Source: Pseudomonas sp. FP453
Lineage (GTDB): Bacteria > Pseudomonadota > Gammaproteobacteria > Pseudomonadales > Pseudomonadaceae
Direction of reading: 5' to 3'
NCBI RefSeq assembly: GCF_030687495.1
Contig: NZ_CP117435.1
Span: 1,798,001-1,862,000, forward strand
DNA length: 64,000 bases
Shown here: in pieces, positions 26,421 to 37,159 of the stretch
How the letters are laid out: each line of letters begins with the position of its first letter
Position numbering within the stretch: position 1 is the first letter of the stretch
Made by a program: the position numbers and the translations under genes
The notes under the pieces: generated by a model
Told to the model about the DNA's origin: nothing
Seen by the model: the letters and a program-made list of their open reading frames with translations, nothing else
The model's database searches: none

Positions 26421-27491
26421 ATGCGCGATCGACTGTTGGCTGCGGAGAAAGTGAAGGCCATCGATTGGCGTGATGGCGCGCTGTACCTGCTCGATCAGCG
26501 TGCCTTGCCGTCCCGGGAAAGCTGGGTGGCGTGCTCCACGGTCGAGGCCGTGGCCGCAGCGATTCGCACCATGGTCGTGCGCGGTGCGCCGGCGATCGGC
26601 ATCAGTGCGGCCTATGGCCTGGTGCTCGCTGCCCGTGAACGGATCGCCGAGGGCGGTGACTGGCAGGCTGCGTGGGAAGAAGACTACGCATTGTTGGCTG
26701 AAAGCCGTCCGACCGCGTCGAACCTGTTCTGGGCTCTGAAACGCATGCGCGACCGTCTGGACCGGCTCAAGAAGCACGCTGATCCGTTAGCGGTGCTGGA
26801 GGCCGAAGCCATTGCGATCCATGAAAGTGATCGGGAAGCCAACTTGAACATGGCCCAGCTGGGCGTCGAGTTGATCCGCAAGCACCAGGGCAACGCCCAG
26901 GCGATCCTGACCCACGGTAATGCGGGCGCCCTGGCTACGGGCGGTGTCGGCACGGCCCTTGGGGTGATCCGCGCGGCCTTCCTGGAAGGCATGGTCGAGC
27001 AGGTCTACGCCAACGAAACCCGGCCCTGGCTGCAAGGCTCGCGGCTCACCGCATGGGAGCTGGCGGGCGAGGGCATCCCGGTGACGGTGAATGCCGACTC
27101 GGCGGGCGCGCATATCCTCAAGACCAAAGGCGTGACCTGGGTGATCGTCGGCGCCGATTGCATTGCGGCCAATGGCGATGTGATCAGCAAGATCGGCACC
27201 TACCAGCTTGCCGTCTGTGCCATGCACCATGGTGTGCGCTTTATGGTGGTGGCGCCGAGTTCGACCGTCGACTTGATGATGGCGACGGGCGATGACGTCG
27301 CGCTGGAAGAGCGTGATCCGGGCGAATTGCTGGAGATCGTCGGGCAGCGTTTGGGGGTGGATGCGTTCAATCCGGTGTTCGACGTGACGCCGGCGGACCT
27401 GATCGACGTGATCGTCACGGAAAAGGGCATTGTCGAGCGGCCGGATGTGGCCAAGATGGCCAAGTTGATGTGCCGTAAGCGTCTGCATTGA
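26421..27491 (+). CDS. mtnA: S-methyl-5-thioribose-1-phosphate isomerase MtnA
   Basis: 356 residues, eIF2B-like isomerase fold: [20 protein letters not shown], the catalytic Cys region [13 protein letters not shown] (here LTH-GN, as in many proteobacterial MtnA), [17 protein letters not shown], and the catalytic Asp in [20 protein letters not shown]. It turns methylthioribose 1-phosphate into methylthioribulose 1-phosphate in methionine salvage. GGAG lies 5 bases before the ATG. Paired divergently with the MTA deaminase. Confidence 0.95.
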   Translation: MRDRLLAAEKVKAIDWRDGALYLLDQRALPSRESWVACSTVEAVAAAIRTMVVRGAPAIGISAAYGLVLAARERIAEGGDWQAAWEEDYALLAESRPTASNLFWALKRMRDRLDRLKKHADPLAVLEAEAIAIHESDREANLNMAQLGVELIRKHQGNAQAILTHGNAGALATGGVGTALGVIRAAFLEGMVEQVYANETRPWLQGSRLTAWELAGEGIPVTVNADSAGAHILKTKGVTWVIVGADCIAANGDVISKIGTYQLAVCAMHHGVRFMVVAPSSTVDLMMATGDDVALEERDPGELLEIVGQRLGVDAFNPVFDVTPADLIDVIVTEKGIVERPDVAKMAKLMCRKRLH

Positions 27492-27914
27492 GGGCGTTGG
27501 TGCCAGTGAAATGGCTATCGCAGGCAAGCCAGCTCCCACACTGAGGGTGTACGCCGCTCAAAATGTGGGAGCGGGCTTGCCCGCGATTGGCCCTGAAAGT
27601 CAACAAAACCCTCGGATCTGCCCACAAAAAATAGCCTCAACGCTTCTCTAAGCCCCTCTCGTCCCCCTCAAGCCTGTCACCCGTCAACTAACTATGCTCC
27701 ATGCGCATCTGGGGGATAGGTGCGTGGCGGCGATTGTGATAACATCCGGCGGTTTCCAAGGCCGCCCCGAGGGGTTGCCTATAACGTGCAGATCCGTGTC
27801 ATAACTCGTTGATTTGTCGTAAGTCGTTGTCAGGCACCGTGCCGGCAGCGGCGAGCTTCGTTCGTCCCATATGGATGTGACGAGGTTTCACCCGAAAAAG
27901 GAATCAGGCTTCTC
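27492..27914. other. Intergenic region mtnA/gyrA with two REP elements and the gyrA leader
   Basis: The first 100 bases hold two REP elements in outward-inverted order: CGCAGGCAAGCCAGCTCCCA at about 27519-27540 and TGTGGGAGCGGGCTTGCCCG at about 27563-27583, the reverse of a normal REPIN. The remaining 320 bases precede gyrA, whose leader must start here. I see no convincing promoter hexamers and no gene. Confidence 0.6.
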
Positions 27915-30569
27915 ATGGGCGAACTGGCCAAAGAAATCCTCCCGGTCAATATCGAAGACGAGCTGAAACAGTCCTACCTCGACTACGCGATGAGCGTGAT
28001 TGTCGGTCGGGCACTGCCTGATGCGCGCGATGGCTTGAAGCCCGTGCACCGGCGTGTGCTGTTCGCGATGAGCGAGCTGGGTAACGACTGGAACAAGCCG
28101 TACAAGAAATCTGCCCGTGTTGTCGGTGACGTGATCGGTAAGTATCACCCTCACGGCGACACTGCGGTGTACGACACCATCGTTCGGATGGCGCAGCCGT
28201 TTTCCCTGCGCTACCTGCTGGTAGACGGCCAGGGCAACTTCGGTTCGGTCGACGGCGACAACGCCGCGGCCATGCGATACACCGAAGTGCGCATGACCAA
28301 GCTGGCGCACGAGCTGCTGGCTGACCTGCACAAAGAAACCGTGGACTGGGTGCCGAACTACGACGGCACCGAAATGATCCCGGCTGTGATGCCAACCCGT
28401 ATTCCCAACCTGCTGGTCAACGGTTCCAGCGGTATCGCCGTGGGCATGGCGACCAACATCCCGCCACACAACCTCGGTGAAGTCATCGACGGTTGCCTGG
28501 CCCTCATCGACAACCCTGAGCTGACCGTCGATGAGCTGATGCAATACATTCCCGGTCCGGACTTCCCGACCGCCGCGATCATCAACGGTCGCGCCGGCAT
28601 CATCGAAGCCTACCGCACCGGTCGCGGCCGCATTTACATGCGCGCCCGCTCGATGATCGAAGACATCGACAAGGTCGGTGGCCGCCAACAGATCGTCATC
28701 ACCGAACTGCCGTACCAGCTGAACAAGGCGCGCCTGATCGAGAAGATCGCCGAGCTGGTCAAAGAGAAGAAGCTGGAAGGCATCACCGAACTGCGCGACG
28801 AGTCCGACAAAGACGGCATGCGCGTGGTGATCGAGCTGCGTCGTGGCGAAGTGCCTGAGGTGATCCTCAACAACCTCTACGCCCAGACCCAGCTGCAAAG
28901 CGTGTTTGGTATCAACGTGGTTGCCCTGATCGACGGCCGCCCGCGCATCCTGAACCTCAAGGATCTGCTGGAAGCCTTCGTGCGTCACCGTCGCGAAGTG
29001 GTCACCCGTCGTACCGTGTTCGAACTGCGCAAGGCCCGCGAGCGCGGCCACATCCTGGAAGGCCAGGCGGTTGCGCTGTCGAACATCGACCCGGTGATCG
29101 CCCTGATCAAGGCCTCGCCAACCCCGTCGGAAGCCAAGGAAGCGCTGATCAGCACGCCTTGGGAATCCAGCGCCGTGGTCGCGATGGTTGAGCGTGCCGG
29201 TGCCGATTCGTGCCGTCCAGAGACCCTGGACCCACAATACGGCCTGCGCGAAGGCAAGTACTTCCTGTCGCCGGAACAGGCCCAGGCCATCCTGGAACTG
29301 CGCCTGCACCGCCTGACCGGCCTGGAGCACGAGAAGCTGCTGGCCGAGTACCAGGAGATCCTCAACCAGATCGGCGAGTTGATCCGCATCCTCAGCAGCG
29401 CTGTGCGCCTGATGGAAGTGATCCGCGAAGAACTGGAAGTGATCCGCGCCGAATACGGCGATGTGCGTCGCACCGAGATCCTCGATGCGCGCCTCGACCT
29501 GACCCTGGGTGACATGATCCCGGAAGAAGAGCGTGTGGTGACCATCTCCCACGGCGGCTATGCCAAGACCCAGCCGCTGGCGGCCTACCAGGCCCAGCGC
29601 CGTGGTGGTAAAGGTAAATCGGCTACTGGCGTGAAGGATGAGGACTACATCGCTCACCTGCTCGTGGCCAACAGCCACACCACGCTGCTGCTGTTCTCCA
29701 GCAAAGGCAAGGTGTACTGGCTCAAGACCTACGAGATCCCGGAAGCCTCCCGTGCCGCCCGTGGTCGTCCATTGGTCAACCTGCTGCCGCTGGACAGTGA
29801 TGAATACATCACCACCATGCTGCCGGTCGAGGAATACACCGAAGGTCACTTCATCTTCATGGCGACTGCCAAAGGCACCGTCAAGAAGACCCCGCTGGAA
29901 TCCTTCAGCCGCCAGCGCAGCGTGGGCCTGATCGCCCTGGAGCTGGACGAAGGTGACGTACTGATCTCCGCCGCCATCACCGATGGCGAGCGTGAAGTCA
30001 TGTTGTTCTCCGACGGTGGCAAGGTGACACGCTTCAAGGAGTCCGACGTTCGCGCCATGGGCCGTACCGCCCGCGGTGTGCGCGGCATGCGCCTGCCAGA
30101 AGGGCAGAAGCTGATTTCGATGCTGATCCCGGAAGAAGGCAGCCAGATCCTCACCGCTTCGGCGCGTGGCTACGGCAAGCGTACCGCCATCAGCGAGTTC
30201 CCGGAGTACAAGCGTGGCGGCCAGGGCGTGATCGCCATGGTCAGCAACGACCGCAACGGCCGTCTGGTCGGCGCGGTCCAGGTGCTCGATGGCGAGGAAA
30301 TCATGCTGATTTCCGACCAGGGCACCCTGGTACGTACCCGTGTGGCCGAAGTGTCGAGCCTGGGCCGTAACACCCAGGGCGTGACGCTGATCAAGCTGGC
30401 CAGCGACGAGACACTGGTGGGCCTGGAGCGAGTCCAGGAACCATCGGAAGTCGAAGGCGAGGAGCTGGAAGGTGAAGAGTTTGACGGCGAGGTGATCGCA
30501 ACAGGCGATGACAGCGTCGACGAGCCAACCCTCGACGCTGCCGCAGACGAAGAAGAACCGCAGGAATAA
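27915..30569 (+). CDS. gyrA: DNA gyrase subunit A
   Basis: 884 residues. The N-terminal breakage-reunion domain has the active-site Tyr122 in [11 protein letters not shown]. The quinolone-resistance region [20 protein letters not shown] has Thr83 and Asp87, the unmutated residues in Pseudomonas. The C-terminal beta-pinwheel includes the GyrA box QRRGGKG (about residues 560-566). The tail is very acidic (many Glu/Asp in the last 40 residues). With GyrB it introduces negative supercoils. AAGGA is about 13 bases and CAGG about 6 bases upstream. Confidence 0.98.
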   Translation: MGELAKEILPVNIEDELKQSYLDYAMSVIVGRALPDARDGLKPVHRRVLFAMSELGNDWNKPYKKSARVVGDVIGKYHPHGDTAVYDTIVRMAQPFSLRYLLVDGQGNFGSVDGDNAAAMRYTEVRMTKLAHELLADLHKETVDWVPNYDGTEMIPAVMPTRIPNLLVNGSSGIAVGMATNIPPHNLGEVIDGCLALIDNPELTVDELMQYIPGPDFPTAAIINGRAGIIEAYRTGRGRIYMRARSMIEDIDKVGGRQQIVITELPYQLNKARLIEKIAELVKEKKLEGITELRDESDKDGMRVVIELRRGEVPEVILNNLYAQTQLQSVFGINVVALIDGRPRILNLKDLLEAFVRHRREVVTRRTVFELRKARERGHILEGQAVALSNIDPVIALIKASPTPSEAKEALISTPWESSAVVAMVERAGADSCRPETLDPQYGLREGKYFLSPEQAQAILELRLHRLTGLEHEKLLAEYQEILNQIGELIRILSSAVRLMEVIREELEVIRAEYGDVRRTEILDARLDLTLGDMIPEEERVVTISHGGYAKTQPLAAYQAQRRGGKGKSATGVKDEDYIAHLLVANSHTTLLLFSSKGKVYWLKTYEIPEASRAARGRPLVNLLPLDSDEYITTMLPVEEYTEGHFIFMATAKGTVKKTPLESFSRQRSVGLIALELDEGDVLISAAITDGEREVMLFSDGGKVTRFKESDVRAMGRTARGVRGMRLPEGQKLISMLIPEEGSQILTASARGYGKRTAISEFPEYKRGGQGVIAMVSNDRNGRLVGAVQVLDGEEIMLISDQGTLVRTRVAEVSSLGRNTQGVTLIKLASDETLVGLERVQEPSEVEGEELEGEEFDGEVIATGDDSVDEPTLDAAADEEEPQE

Positions 30570-30579
30570 GCGGACACAC

Positions 30580-30612
30580 AGGGGGCGGATGAAGATTCGC
30601 CCCCTTGTTGTT
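30580..30612 (+). terminator. gyrA terminator
   Basis: AGGGGGCG (30580-30587) pairs with CGCCCCCT (30598-30605), loop of 10, followed by TGTTGTTTGT. It is 10 bases after the gyrA stop. Confidence 0.75.
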
Positions 30613-30655
30613 TGTCCCCTTTGAAACAACATGTCCTTTGACTGGACGCGGTCAA

Positions 30656-30742
30656 TGTGGGAGCTGGCTTGCCTGCGATGGCAGCGCTGCGGTATCACTG
30701 CGATACCGAGGTGCCCTTATCGCAGGCAAGTCAGCTCCCACA
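30656..30742. repeat. REPIN (inverted REP pair)
   Basis: TGTGGGAGCTGGCTTGCCTG and its near reverse complement (one change in the right arm: AAGTCAGCTCCCACA) between gyrA and serC, 70 bases before the serC start. Confidence 0.88.
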
Positions 30743-30812
30743 AGGGTTCGCTCCAGGGAAAGGGTGTTGTCGAACATGATTGCAGCCCCACCAGATCAGA
30801 GTGAGATTGGAT

Positions 30813-31898
30813 GTGAGCAAGAGAGCCTATAACTTCTGTGCCGGTCCCGCGGCGCTTCCTGAAGCAGTCCTGCAGCGTGCGCAGGGTGAACTCCTCGACT
30901 GGCATGGCAAAGGCCTCTCTGTGATGGAAATGAGCCATCGCAGCGATGAATTCGTGTCCATTGCCAACAAGGCCGAGCAGGATCTGCGCGACTTGCTGGA
31001 CATCCCATCAGACTACAAAGTGCTGTTCCTGCAAGGCGGCGCCAGCCAGCAGTTCGCGCAGATTCCACTGAACCTGCTGCCGGAAGACGGCACGGCTGAC
31101 TATATCGACACCGGTATCTGGGGGCAGAAGGCCATTGAAGAGGCCTCGCGCTACGGCAACGTCAACGTCGCCGGTACCGCCAAGCCCTACGACTACTTCG
31201 CGATTCCCGGTCAGAACGAGTGGAAACTCTCGAAGGATGCGGCCTACGTCCATTACGTGCAGAACGAGACCATCGGCGGCCTGGAATTCGACTGGGTGCC
31301 GGAAGTCGGTGACGTTCCGCTGGTGTGCGACATGTCCTCGGACATCCTCTCGCGCCCGATCGATGTGTCCAAGTACGGCATGATCTACGCCGGCGCGCAG
31401 AAGAACATCGGCCCGAGCGGCATCCTGGTCAACATCATCCGCGAAGACCTTCTGGGTCGGGCCCGTTCGCTGTGCCCGACCATGCTCAACTACAAGGTCG
31501 CGGCTGACAACGGCTCGATGTACAACACCCCGCCGGCGTTCGCCTGGTACCTGTCCGGCCTGGTGTTCGAGTGGCTGAAAGAGCAGGGCGGTGTCGCCGC
31601 CATGGGCAAGCTCAACGAAGAGAAGAAGCGCACCCTGTACGACTTCATCGACGCCAGCGGCCTGTACAGCAACCCGATCAACCTGACCGATCGCTCGTGG
31701 ATGAACGTGCCATTCCGCCTGGCTGATGACCGCCTGGACAAGCCATTCCTCGCCGGCGCCGACGAACGCGGCCTGCTGAACCTCAAGGGCCACCGTTCGG
31801 TCGGTGGCATGCGCGCCTCCATCTACAACGCTGTCGACATCCACGCGATCAATGCGCTGGTTGCCTACATGGCAGAGTTCGAAAAGGAACACGGCTAA
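30813..31898 (+). CDS. serC: Phosphoserine aminotransferase SerC
   Basis: 361 residues from GTG 30813, giving MSKRAYNFCAGPAALPEAVL as in other Pseudomonas SerC; a TTG at 30780 would add unconserved residues. PLP lysine K197 is in YAGAQKNIGPSG. It makes 3-phosphoserine from phosphohydroxypyruvate and also serves pyridoxine synthesis. It opens the serC-pheA-hisC-tyrA::aroA-cmk-rpsA supraoperon and its TAA shares the A of the pheA ATG. Confidence 0.95.
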   Translation: MSKRAYNFCAGPAALPEAVLQRAQGELLDWHGKGLSVMEMSHRSDEFVSIANKAEQDLRDLLDIPSDYKVLFLQGGASQQFAQIPLNLLPEDGTADYIDTGIWGQKAIEEASRYGNVNVAGTAKPYDYFAIPGQNEWKLSKDAAYVHYVQNETIGGLEFDWVPEVGDVPLVCDMSSDILSRPIDVSKYGMIYAGAQKNIGPSGILVNIIREDLLGRARSLCPTMLNYKVAADNGSMYNTPPAFAWYLSGLVFEWLKEQGGVAAMGKLNEEKKRTLYDFIDASGLYSNPINLTDRSWMNVPFRLADDRLDKPFLAGADERGLLNLKGHRSVGGMRASIYNAVDIHAINALVAYMAEFEKEHG

Positions 31899-32992
31899 TG
31901 TCTGAGCAAGAACTCAAGGCCCTGCGCGTACGCATTGACAGCCTGGACGAGAAGGTCCTGGAGCTGATCAGTGAGCGGGCGCGATGCGCCCAGGAAGTGG
32001 CGCGGGTGAAGATGGCGTCCCTGGCAGAAGGCGAAGTGCCGGTGTTCTACCGGCCTGAGCGTGAAGCCCAGGTGCTCAAGCGCGTGATGGAGCGCAACAA
32101 GGGGCCGCTGGGCAACGAAGAGATGGCGCGGTTGTTCCGTGAAATCATGTCCTCGTGCCTGGCCCTGGAGCAGCCGCTGAAAGTGGCCTACCTCGGCCCG
32201 GAAGGCACCTTCACCCAGGCGGCGGCCATGAAGCACTTCGGTCACGCGGTGATCAGCAAGCCCATGGCGGCGATCGACGAAGTGTTCCGTGAAGTGGCAG
32301 CCGGTGCGGTGAATTTTGGTGTGGTCCCGGTGGAAAACTCCACCGAGGGCGCGGTCAACCACACCCTGGACAGCTTCCTTGAGCACGACATGGTGATCTG
32401 CGGCGAAGTCGAGCTGCGTATCCACCACCACTTGCTGGTGGGCGAGAACACCAAGACCGACAGCATCAGCCGCATCTACTCCCACGCCCAGTCCCTGGCC
32501 CAGTGCCGCAAGTGGCTGGATGCGCACTACCCGAATGTCGAGCGCGTGGCGGTGTCCAGCAACGCCGAAGCGGCCAAGCGGGTCAAGGGTGAGTGGAACT
32601 CGGCGGCCATCGCCGGTGATATGGCGGCGGGCCTGTACGGCCTGACGCGCTTGGCTGAAAAGATCGAGGATCGTCCGGATAATTCCACGCGCTTCCTGAT
32701 GATCGGCAGCCAGGAAGTGCCGCCGACCGGCGACGACAAGACCTCGATCATTGTCTCCATGAGCAACAAGCCCGGCGCGCTGCATGAGCTGCTGGTACCG
32801 TTCCATGACAACGGGATTGACCTGACGCGCATCGAGACTCGTCCTTCGCGCAGCGGTAAATGGACCTACGTGTTCTTTATCGACTTCATCGGCCATCACC
32901 GCGACCCGCTGGTCAAGGGTGTGCTGGAGAAAATCAGTCAGGAAGCGGTGGCACTCAAGGTGCTGGGCTCCTACCCGAAAGCGGTTTTGTGA
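31898..32992 (+). CDS. pheA: Bifunctional chorismate mutase/prephenate dehydratase (P-protein)
   Basis: 364 residues. Residues 1-90: AroQ chorismate mutase helices (LRVRIDSLDEKVLELISERA). About 95-275: prephenate dehydratase with VPVENSTEGAVNHTLDSF. About 282-360: ACT domain with SNKPGALHELLVPF and TRIETRPSR, the phenylalanine feedback site. It converts chorismate to phenylpyruvate. The start overlaps the serC stop by one base; hisC follows after 9 bases. Confidence 0.97.
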   Translation: MSEQELKALRVRIDSLDEKVLELISERARCAQEVARVKMASLAEGEVPVFYRPEREAQVLKRVMERNKGPLGNEEMARLFREIMSSCLALEQPLKVAYLGPEGTFTQAAAMKHFGHAVISKPMAAIDEVFREVAAGAVNFGVVPVENSTEGAVNHTLDSFLEHDMVICGEVELRIHHHLLVGENTKTDSISRIYSHAQSLAQCRKWLDAHYPNVERVAVSSNAEAAKRVKGEWNSAAIAGDMAAGLYGLTRLAEKIEDRPDNSTRFLMIGSQEVPPTGDDKTSIIVSMSNKPGALHELLVPFHDNGIDLTRIETRPSRSGKWTYVFFIDFIGHHRDPLVKGVLEKISQEAVALKVLGSYPKAVL

Positions 32993-33001
32993 GGCGTTAA
33001 C

Positions 33002-34114
33002 ATGAGTGGCAACTTCCTCGCCCTGGCACAGCCGGGCGTGCAACAACTGTCGCCTTACGTTCCGGGCAAGCCTGTGGACGAGTTGGCGCGCGAGTTGAAC
33101 CTGGACCCGGCGAAGATCGTCAAGCTGGCCAGTAACGAGAACCCGTTGGGCCCAAGTCCCAAGGTGTTGGCGGCGATTCGTGAAGAGCTGGCCGAGCTGA
33201 CGCGTTATCCCGATGGCAACGGCTTTGCCCTGAAGTCGCTGCTGGCTGAAAAGTGCCGGGTCGAGCTGAATCAGGTGACGTTGGGCAACGGTTCCAACGA
33301 CATTCTCGAGCTGGTCGGGCGTGCTTACCTGGCGCCGGGCCTCAACGCGGTGTTCAGCGAACACGCATTTGCCGTCTACCCGATCGTCACCCAGGCGGTG
33401 GGTGCCGATGCGCGGGTGATTCCGGCGAAGGACTGGGGCCACGATCTGCCGGCCATGCTGGCGGCCATCGATGCGCAGACCCGCGTGGTGTTTATCGCCA
33501 ACCCGAACAACCCGACCGGGACCTGGTTCGATGCGCAGGCGTTGAACGATTTCCTGCAGGATGTGCCCGAGCACGTGCTGGTGGTTTTGGACGAAGCCTA
33601 CATCGAGTACGCCGAAGGCAGCGACCTGCCGGATGGTTTGGACTTCCTGGCGGCCTACCCGAACCTGCTGGTATCGCGCACGTTCTCCAAGGCTTATGGC
33701 TTGGCGTCGTTGCGGGTTGGCTACGGTTTGTCCACGGCAGTGGTTGCGGATGTGCTGAACCGCGTACGCCAGCCGTTCAACGTCAACAGCCTCGCCCTGG
33801 CGGCGGCCTGTGCGGCGGTGAAGGATGCCGAGTACCTGGAAGAAGGACGCCGTATCAACGAAAGCGGCATGTTGCAACTGCAGGCAGGTTTCCGTGAGTT
33901 GGGCCTGGGCTGGATTCCGTCCAAGGGCAACTTCATCTGCGTCGATCTTGGCCAGGTGGCTGCCCCGGTGTTCCAGGGCCTGCTGGCTGAAGGGGTGATC
34001 GTGCGCCCGGTGGCCAACTACGGCATGCCGAACCACCTGCGTATCACCATTGGTTTGCCGGCCGAGAACGCCCGCTTCCTCGAGGCGCTGGCCAAGGTTC
34101 TGGCTCGTGGTTGA
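33002..34114 (+). CDS. hisC: Histidinol-phosphate/aromatic aminotransferase HisC (hisC2 type)
   Basis: 370 residues, PLP fold type I: LASNENPLGPSP near the N-terminus, NPNNPTG cofactor loop, and the Schiff-base lysine K230 in SRTFSKAYGLASLRVGYG. In the aromatic supraoperon this paralogue is thought to act mainly on phenylpyruvate or prephenate-type substrates, as well as imidazole acetol phosphate. The following gene may overlap its 3' end. Confidence 0.93.
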   Translation: MSGNFLALAQPGVQQLSPYVPGKPVDELARELNLDPAKIVKLASNENPLGPSPKVLAAIREELAELTRYPDGNGFALKSLLAEKCRVELNQVTLGNGSNDILELVGRAYLAPGLNAVFSEHAFAVYPIVTQAVGADARVIPAKDWGHDLPAMLAAIDAQTRVVFIANPNNPTGTWFDAQALNDFLQDVPEHVLVVLDEAYIEYAEGSDLPDGLDFLAAYPNLLVSRTFSKAYGLASLRVGYGLSTAVVADVLNRVRQPFNVNSLALAAACAAVKDAEYLEEGRRINESGMLQLQAGFRELGLGWIPSKGNFICVDLGQVAAPVFQGLLAEGVIVRPVANYGMPNHLRITIGLPAENARFLEALAKVLARG

Positions 34115-34124
34115 TGTCACTGCA

Positions 34125-36353
34125 ATGCAACCTGCTGTGCCTGTGATCGGTCGCCTGGTGGTGGTCGGTCTGGGGTTGATCGGCGGCTCCTTCGCCAAAG
34201 GCCTGCGTGAAAGCGGGTTGTGTGGCGAAGTGGTCGGTGTGGACCTGGACCCGCAGTCGCGCAAGTTGGCGGTTGAGCTCGGGGTAGTCGATCGCTGTGA
34301 GGCAGACCTGGCGCTTGCCTGCCAGGGCGCGGATGTGATCCAGCTGGCGGTGCCGATCCTGGCCATGGAGAAATTGCTGGCGCTGTTGGCCGGCATGGAC
34401 CTGGGCCAGGCGATCCTGACGGACGTCGGCAGTGCCAAGGGCAATGTGGTGCGCGCGGCGCAACTGGCCTTTGGCGGCATGCCGGCGCGCTTTGTGCCCG
34501 GCCATCCGATTGCCGGCTCCGAGCAGAGCGGGGTGGAGGCGTCCAATGCGCAGCTGTTTCGCCGGCACAAGGTGATCCTCACGCCGCTTGCGCAAACCGA
34601 TCCGGCGGCGCTGGCGGTAGTGGATCGTCTGTGGCGCGAGCTGGGGGCGGACGTCGAGCATATGCAGGTCGAGCGCCACGACGAAGTGCTGGCGGCGACC
34701 AGCCATTTGCCCCATCTGTTGGCATTTGGCTTGGTGGACTCCCTGGCCAAGCGCAACGAGAACCTCGAGATTTTCCGTTACGCCGCCGGCGGCTTCCGTG
34801 ATTTCACGCGGATTGCCGGCAGTGATCCGGTGATGTGGCACGACATTTTCCTCGCCAACCGCGAAGCGGTGTTGCGTACCCTGGATACGTTCCGCAGTGA
34901 CCTTGACGCCTTGCGCGATGCGGTCGATGCAGGTGATGGGCATCAGTTGCTGGGCGTGTTCACCCGGGCGCGGGTAGCGCGGGAGCATTTCAGCAAGATC
35001 CTGGCGCGCCGGGCCTACATGGAAACCGCGTCGGATGCCGATGAACTGACGTTCCTGGCTAGCCCGGGCGGCTGTTTGAGCGGGCGTATTCGTGTGCCGG
35101 GCGACAAGTCGATCTCCCATCGCTCGATCATGCTGGGGTCGTTGGCCGAGGGTGTGACGGAAGTCGAAGGTTTCCTCGAGGGCGAAGATGCCTTGGCGAC
35201 CTTGCAGGCGTTTCGCGACATGGGCGTGGTAATTGAAGGGCCGCACCATGGGCGCGTGACCATCCACGGGGTGGGATTGCATGGCCTGAAAGCGCCGCCG
35301 GGGCCGATTTACCTGGGGAACTCCGGGACGTCCATGCGGCTGTTGTCCGGGCTGCTGGCGGCGCAAAGCTTCGACAGTGTGCTGACGGGCGACGCCTCTC
35401 TGTCCAAGCGTCCCATGAGTCGCGTGGCCAAGCCGCTGCGGGAAATGGGGGCGGTGATCGAGACCGGCCCTGAAGGGCGGCCGCCGCTGACTATTCGTGG
35501 CGGCCAGGCGCTGAAAGGGCTGACGTATGCGTTGCCGATGGCCAGCGCGCAGGTCAAGTCCTGCCTGTTGCTGGCCGGGCTGTACGCCGCCGGCAAGACT
35601 TCGGTGACCGAGCCGGCGCCGACCCGTGATCACACCGAGCGCATGTTGCGCGGCTTTGGTTATCCGGTGACGGTTGACGGGGCGACTGCGTCGGTCGAGT
35701 CCGGGCATGCGCTGACGGCAACCCGTATCGAGGTGCCGGGGGATATTTCCTCTTCGGCGTTTTTCCTGGTGGCTGCTTCGATTGCCGAAGGTTCCGACTT
35801 GTTGCTGGAGCATGTTGGCATCAATCCGACGCGTACCGGGGTGATCGACATCCTGCGCCTGATGGGGGCGGATATCACCTTGGAAAACCCGCGTGAAGTG
35901 GGCGGGGAACCTGTCGCTGATCTGCGTGTGCGCGCGGCAGCGCTGAGGGGTATCGAGATTCCCGAAGCGCTGGTGCCATTGGCGATCGATGAGTTCCCGG
36001 TGCTGTTTGTTGCGGCGGCTTGCGCGGCAGGGCGAACCGTTTTGCGCGGTGCCGAAGAGCTGCGCGTCAAAGAGTCTGACCGCATTCAGGTCATGGCCGA
36101 TGGTCTGCTGGCGCTGGGAGTCAAGTGCGAACCGACCCCTGATGGGATTATTATCGACGGTGGTCCGATGGGGGGTGGTGAAGTCCATGCTCACGGTGAT
36201 CATCGGATTGCCATGGCATTCAGTGTTGCTTCCCTGCGGGCGACAGCGCCGATTCGTATCCGTGACTGCTCCAATGTTTCTACATCTTTTCCGAACTTTC
36301 TTACACTGTGTGCCCAAGTCGGCATCCGTGTAGCCCAAGAGGCTCAATTGTGA
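34125..36353 (+). CDS. Bifunctional cyclohexadienyl dehydrogenase/EPSP synthase (TyrA-AroA fusion)
   Basis: 742 residues from ATG 34125; an in-frame GTG at 34107, overlapping hisC and with AAGG 9 bases upstream, is a plausible alternative. Residues 1-300 are TyrA: NAD motif [16 protein letters not shown] and the [13 protein letters not shown] active-site block. From about 310 on it is Aro[34 protein letters not shown], and [12 protein letters not shown]. One chain therefore makes EPSP for chorismate and oxidises prephenate toward tyrosine. This fusion is usual in Pseudomonas. The stop overlaps the cmk GTG start. Confidence 0.95.
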   Translation: MQPAVPVIGRLVVVGLGLIGGSFAKGLRESGLCGEVVGVDLDPQSRKLAVELGVVDRCEADLALACQGADVIQLAVPILAMEKLLALLAGMDLGQAILTDVGSAKGNVVRAAQLAFGGMPARFVPGHPIAGSEQSGVEASNAQLFRRHKVILTPLAQTDPAALAVVDRLWRELGADVEHMQVERHDEVLAATSHLPHLLAFGLVDSLAKRNENLEIFRYAAGGFRDFTRIAGSDPVMWHDIFLANREAVLRTLDTFRSDLDALRDAVDAGDGHQLLGVFTRARVAREHFSKILARRAYMETASDADELTFLASPGGCLSGRIRVPGDKSISHRSIMLGSLAEGVTEVEGFLEGEDALATLQAFRDMGVVIEGPHHGRVTIHGVGLHGLKAPPGPIYLGNSGTSMRLLSGLLAAQSFDSVLTGDASLSKRPMSRVAKPLREMGAVIETGPEGRPPLTIRGGQALKGLTYALPMASAQVKSCLLLAGLYAAGKTSVTEPAPTRDHTERMLRGFGYPVTVDGATASVESGHALTATRIEVPGDISSSAFFLVAASIAEGSDLLLEHVGINPTRTGVIDILRLMGADITLENPREVGGEPVADLRVRAAALRGIEIPEALVPLAIDEFPVLFVAAACAAGRTVLRGAEELRVKESDRIQVMADGLLALGVKCEPTPDGIIIDGGPMGGGEVHAHGDHRIAMAFSVASLRATAPIRIRDCSNVSTSFPNFLTLCAQVGIRVAQEAQL

Positions 36354-37039
36354 ATATTAAAGCACCGGTGATTACCATCGACGGGCCAAGCGGCTCGGGC
36401 AAAGGCACGATCGCCGGCATTCTGGCCAAGCGCCTGGGTTGGTGTCTGCTGGATTCCGGCGCGCTGTACCGCCTGCTGGCCTTTGCTGCGCGCAACCATG
36501 GCGTAGACCTGACCAACGAAGAATCCTTGAAGCTGTTGGCGGCGCATCTTGATGTGCAGTTCGTCGGGGCGACGGAAGGTCATCCGCAACGCATCATCCT
36601 GGAAGGGGATGATGTGACCGATGACCTGCGTAATGAGCAAGTCGGTTCCTGGGCTTCCCAGATAGCCGCACTACCGGCCGTGCGTGACGCATTGCTGCTG
36701 CGCCAGCGGGCTTTTCAAGAGCCCCCGGGCCTGGTGGCTGACGGGCGCGATATGGGAACCGTGGTGTTTCCCGAGGCGCCGCTGAAGGTTTTTCTGACGG
36801 CCAGCGCCGAGGAGCGGGCTCGCCGCCGCTACTTGCAGTTGAAGGGCAAAGTCGATGGTGTTAGTCTGTCGAGTCTGCTAGATGAGATCCGTGCACGTGA
36901 TGAGCGTGATACCCAGCGCGCAGTAGCCCCGCTCAAGCCGGCGGCTGATGCGATACAGCTGGATTCCACGGAGTTGTCCATCGAGCAGGTGCTGGAACGC
37001 ATCTTGAGCGAAATCGCCATTCGCGATATCGCCGGGTGA
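36350..37039 (+). CDS. cmk: Cytidylate kinase
   Basis: 229 residues from GTG 36350 (AGAGG 9 bases upstream), overlapping the tyrA::aroA stop as GTGA. P-loop [20 protein letters not shown] at 11-30, substrate block [13 protein letters not shown], and [19 protein letters not shown] with the nucleotide-binding DxR. It phosphorylates CMP and dCMP. A terminator follows, yet rpsA starts 120 bases downstream. Confidence 0.96.
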   Translation: MNIKAPVITIDGPSGSGKGTIAGILAKRLGWCLLDSGALYRLLAFAARNHGVDLTNEESLKLLAAHLDVQFVGATEGHPQRIILEGDDVTDDLRNEQVGSWASQIAALPAVRDALLLRQRAFQEPPGLVADGRDMGTVVFPEAPLKVFLTASAEERARRRYLQLKGKVDGVSLSSLLDEIRARDERDTQRAVAPLKPAADAIQLDSTELSIEQVLERILSEIAIRDIAG

Positions 37040-37042
37040 TCA

Positions 37043-37087
37043 AGAAGGCCGCAGGGGACCAGTCATAGTCCTGCGGTGGCTTCTTTT
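37043..37087 (+). terminator. Terminator between cmk and rpsA
   Basis: AAGAAGGCCGCAGG pairs, with small bulges, with CCTGCGGTGGCTTCTT, then TTAAC. It is likely to stop most supraoperon transcripts before rpsA, which would then need its own promoter. Confidence 0.65.
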
Positions 37088-37100
37088 AACTGAAACTGAC

Positions 37101-37120
37101 CCACACCGTCTGGGGTGTGG
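37101..37120 (+). promoter_or_regulatory. Hairpin in the rpsA leader
   Basis: CCACACC (37101-37107) pairs with GGTGTGG (37114-37120) 40 bases before the rpsA ATG. S1 in gammaproteobacteria represses its own translation through leader hairpins, so this is a candidate part of that element. Function inferred. Confidence 0.4.
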
Positions 37121-37159
37121 AGATGGGCGTATTCTTCGCCCTTATCAACAGGAATTAAA

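Noticed and set aside
27888..30698. A 936-codon ORF antisense to gyrA
   Set aside because: High-GC third positions leave long antisense frames open. The His/Gln/Asp-rich composition and the intact gyrA on the other strand show it is a shadow.
31895..36347. Long antisense ORFs (953 and 767 codons) opposite pheA-hisC and tyrA::aroA
   Set aside because: Same reason; the plus strand carries intact, well-conserved enzymes.
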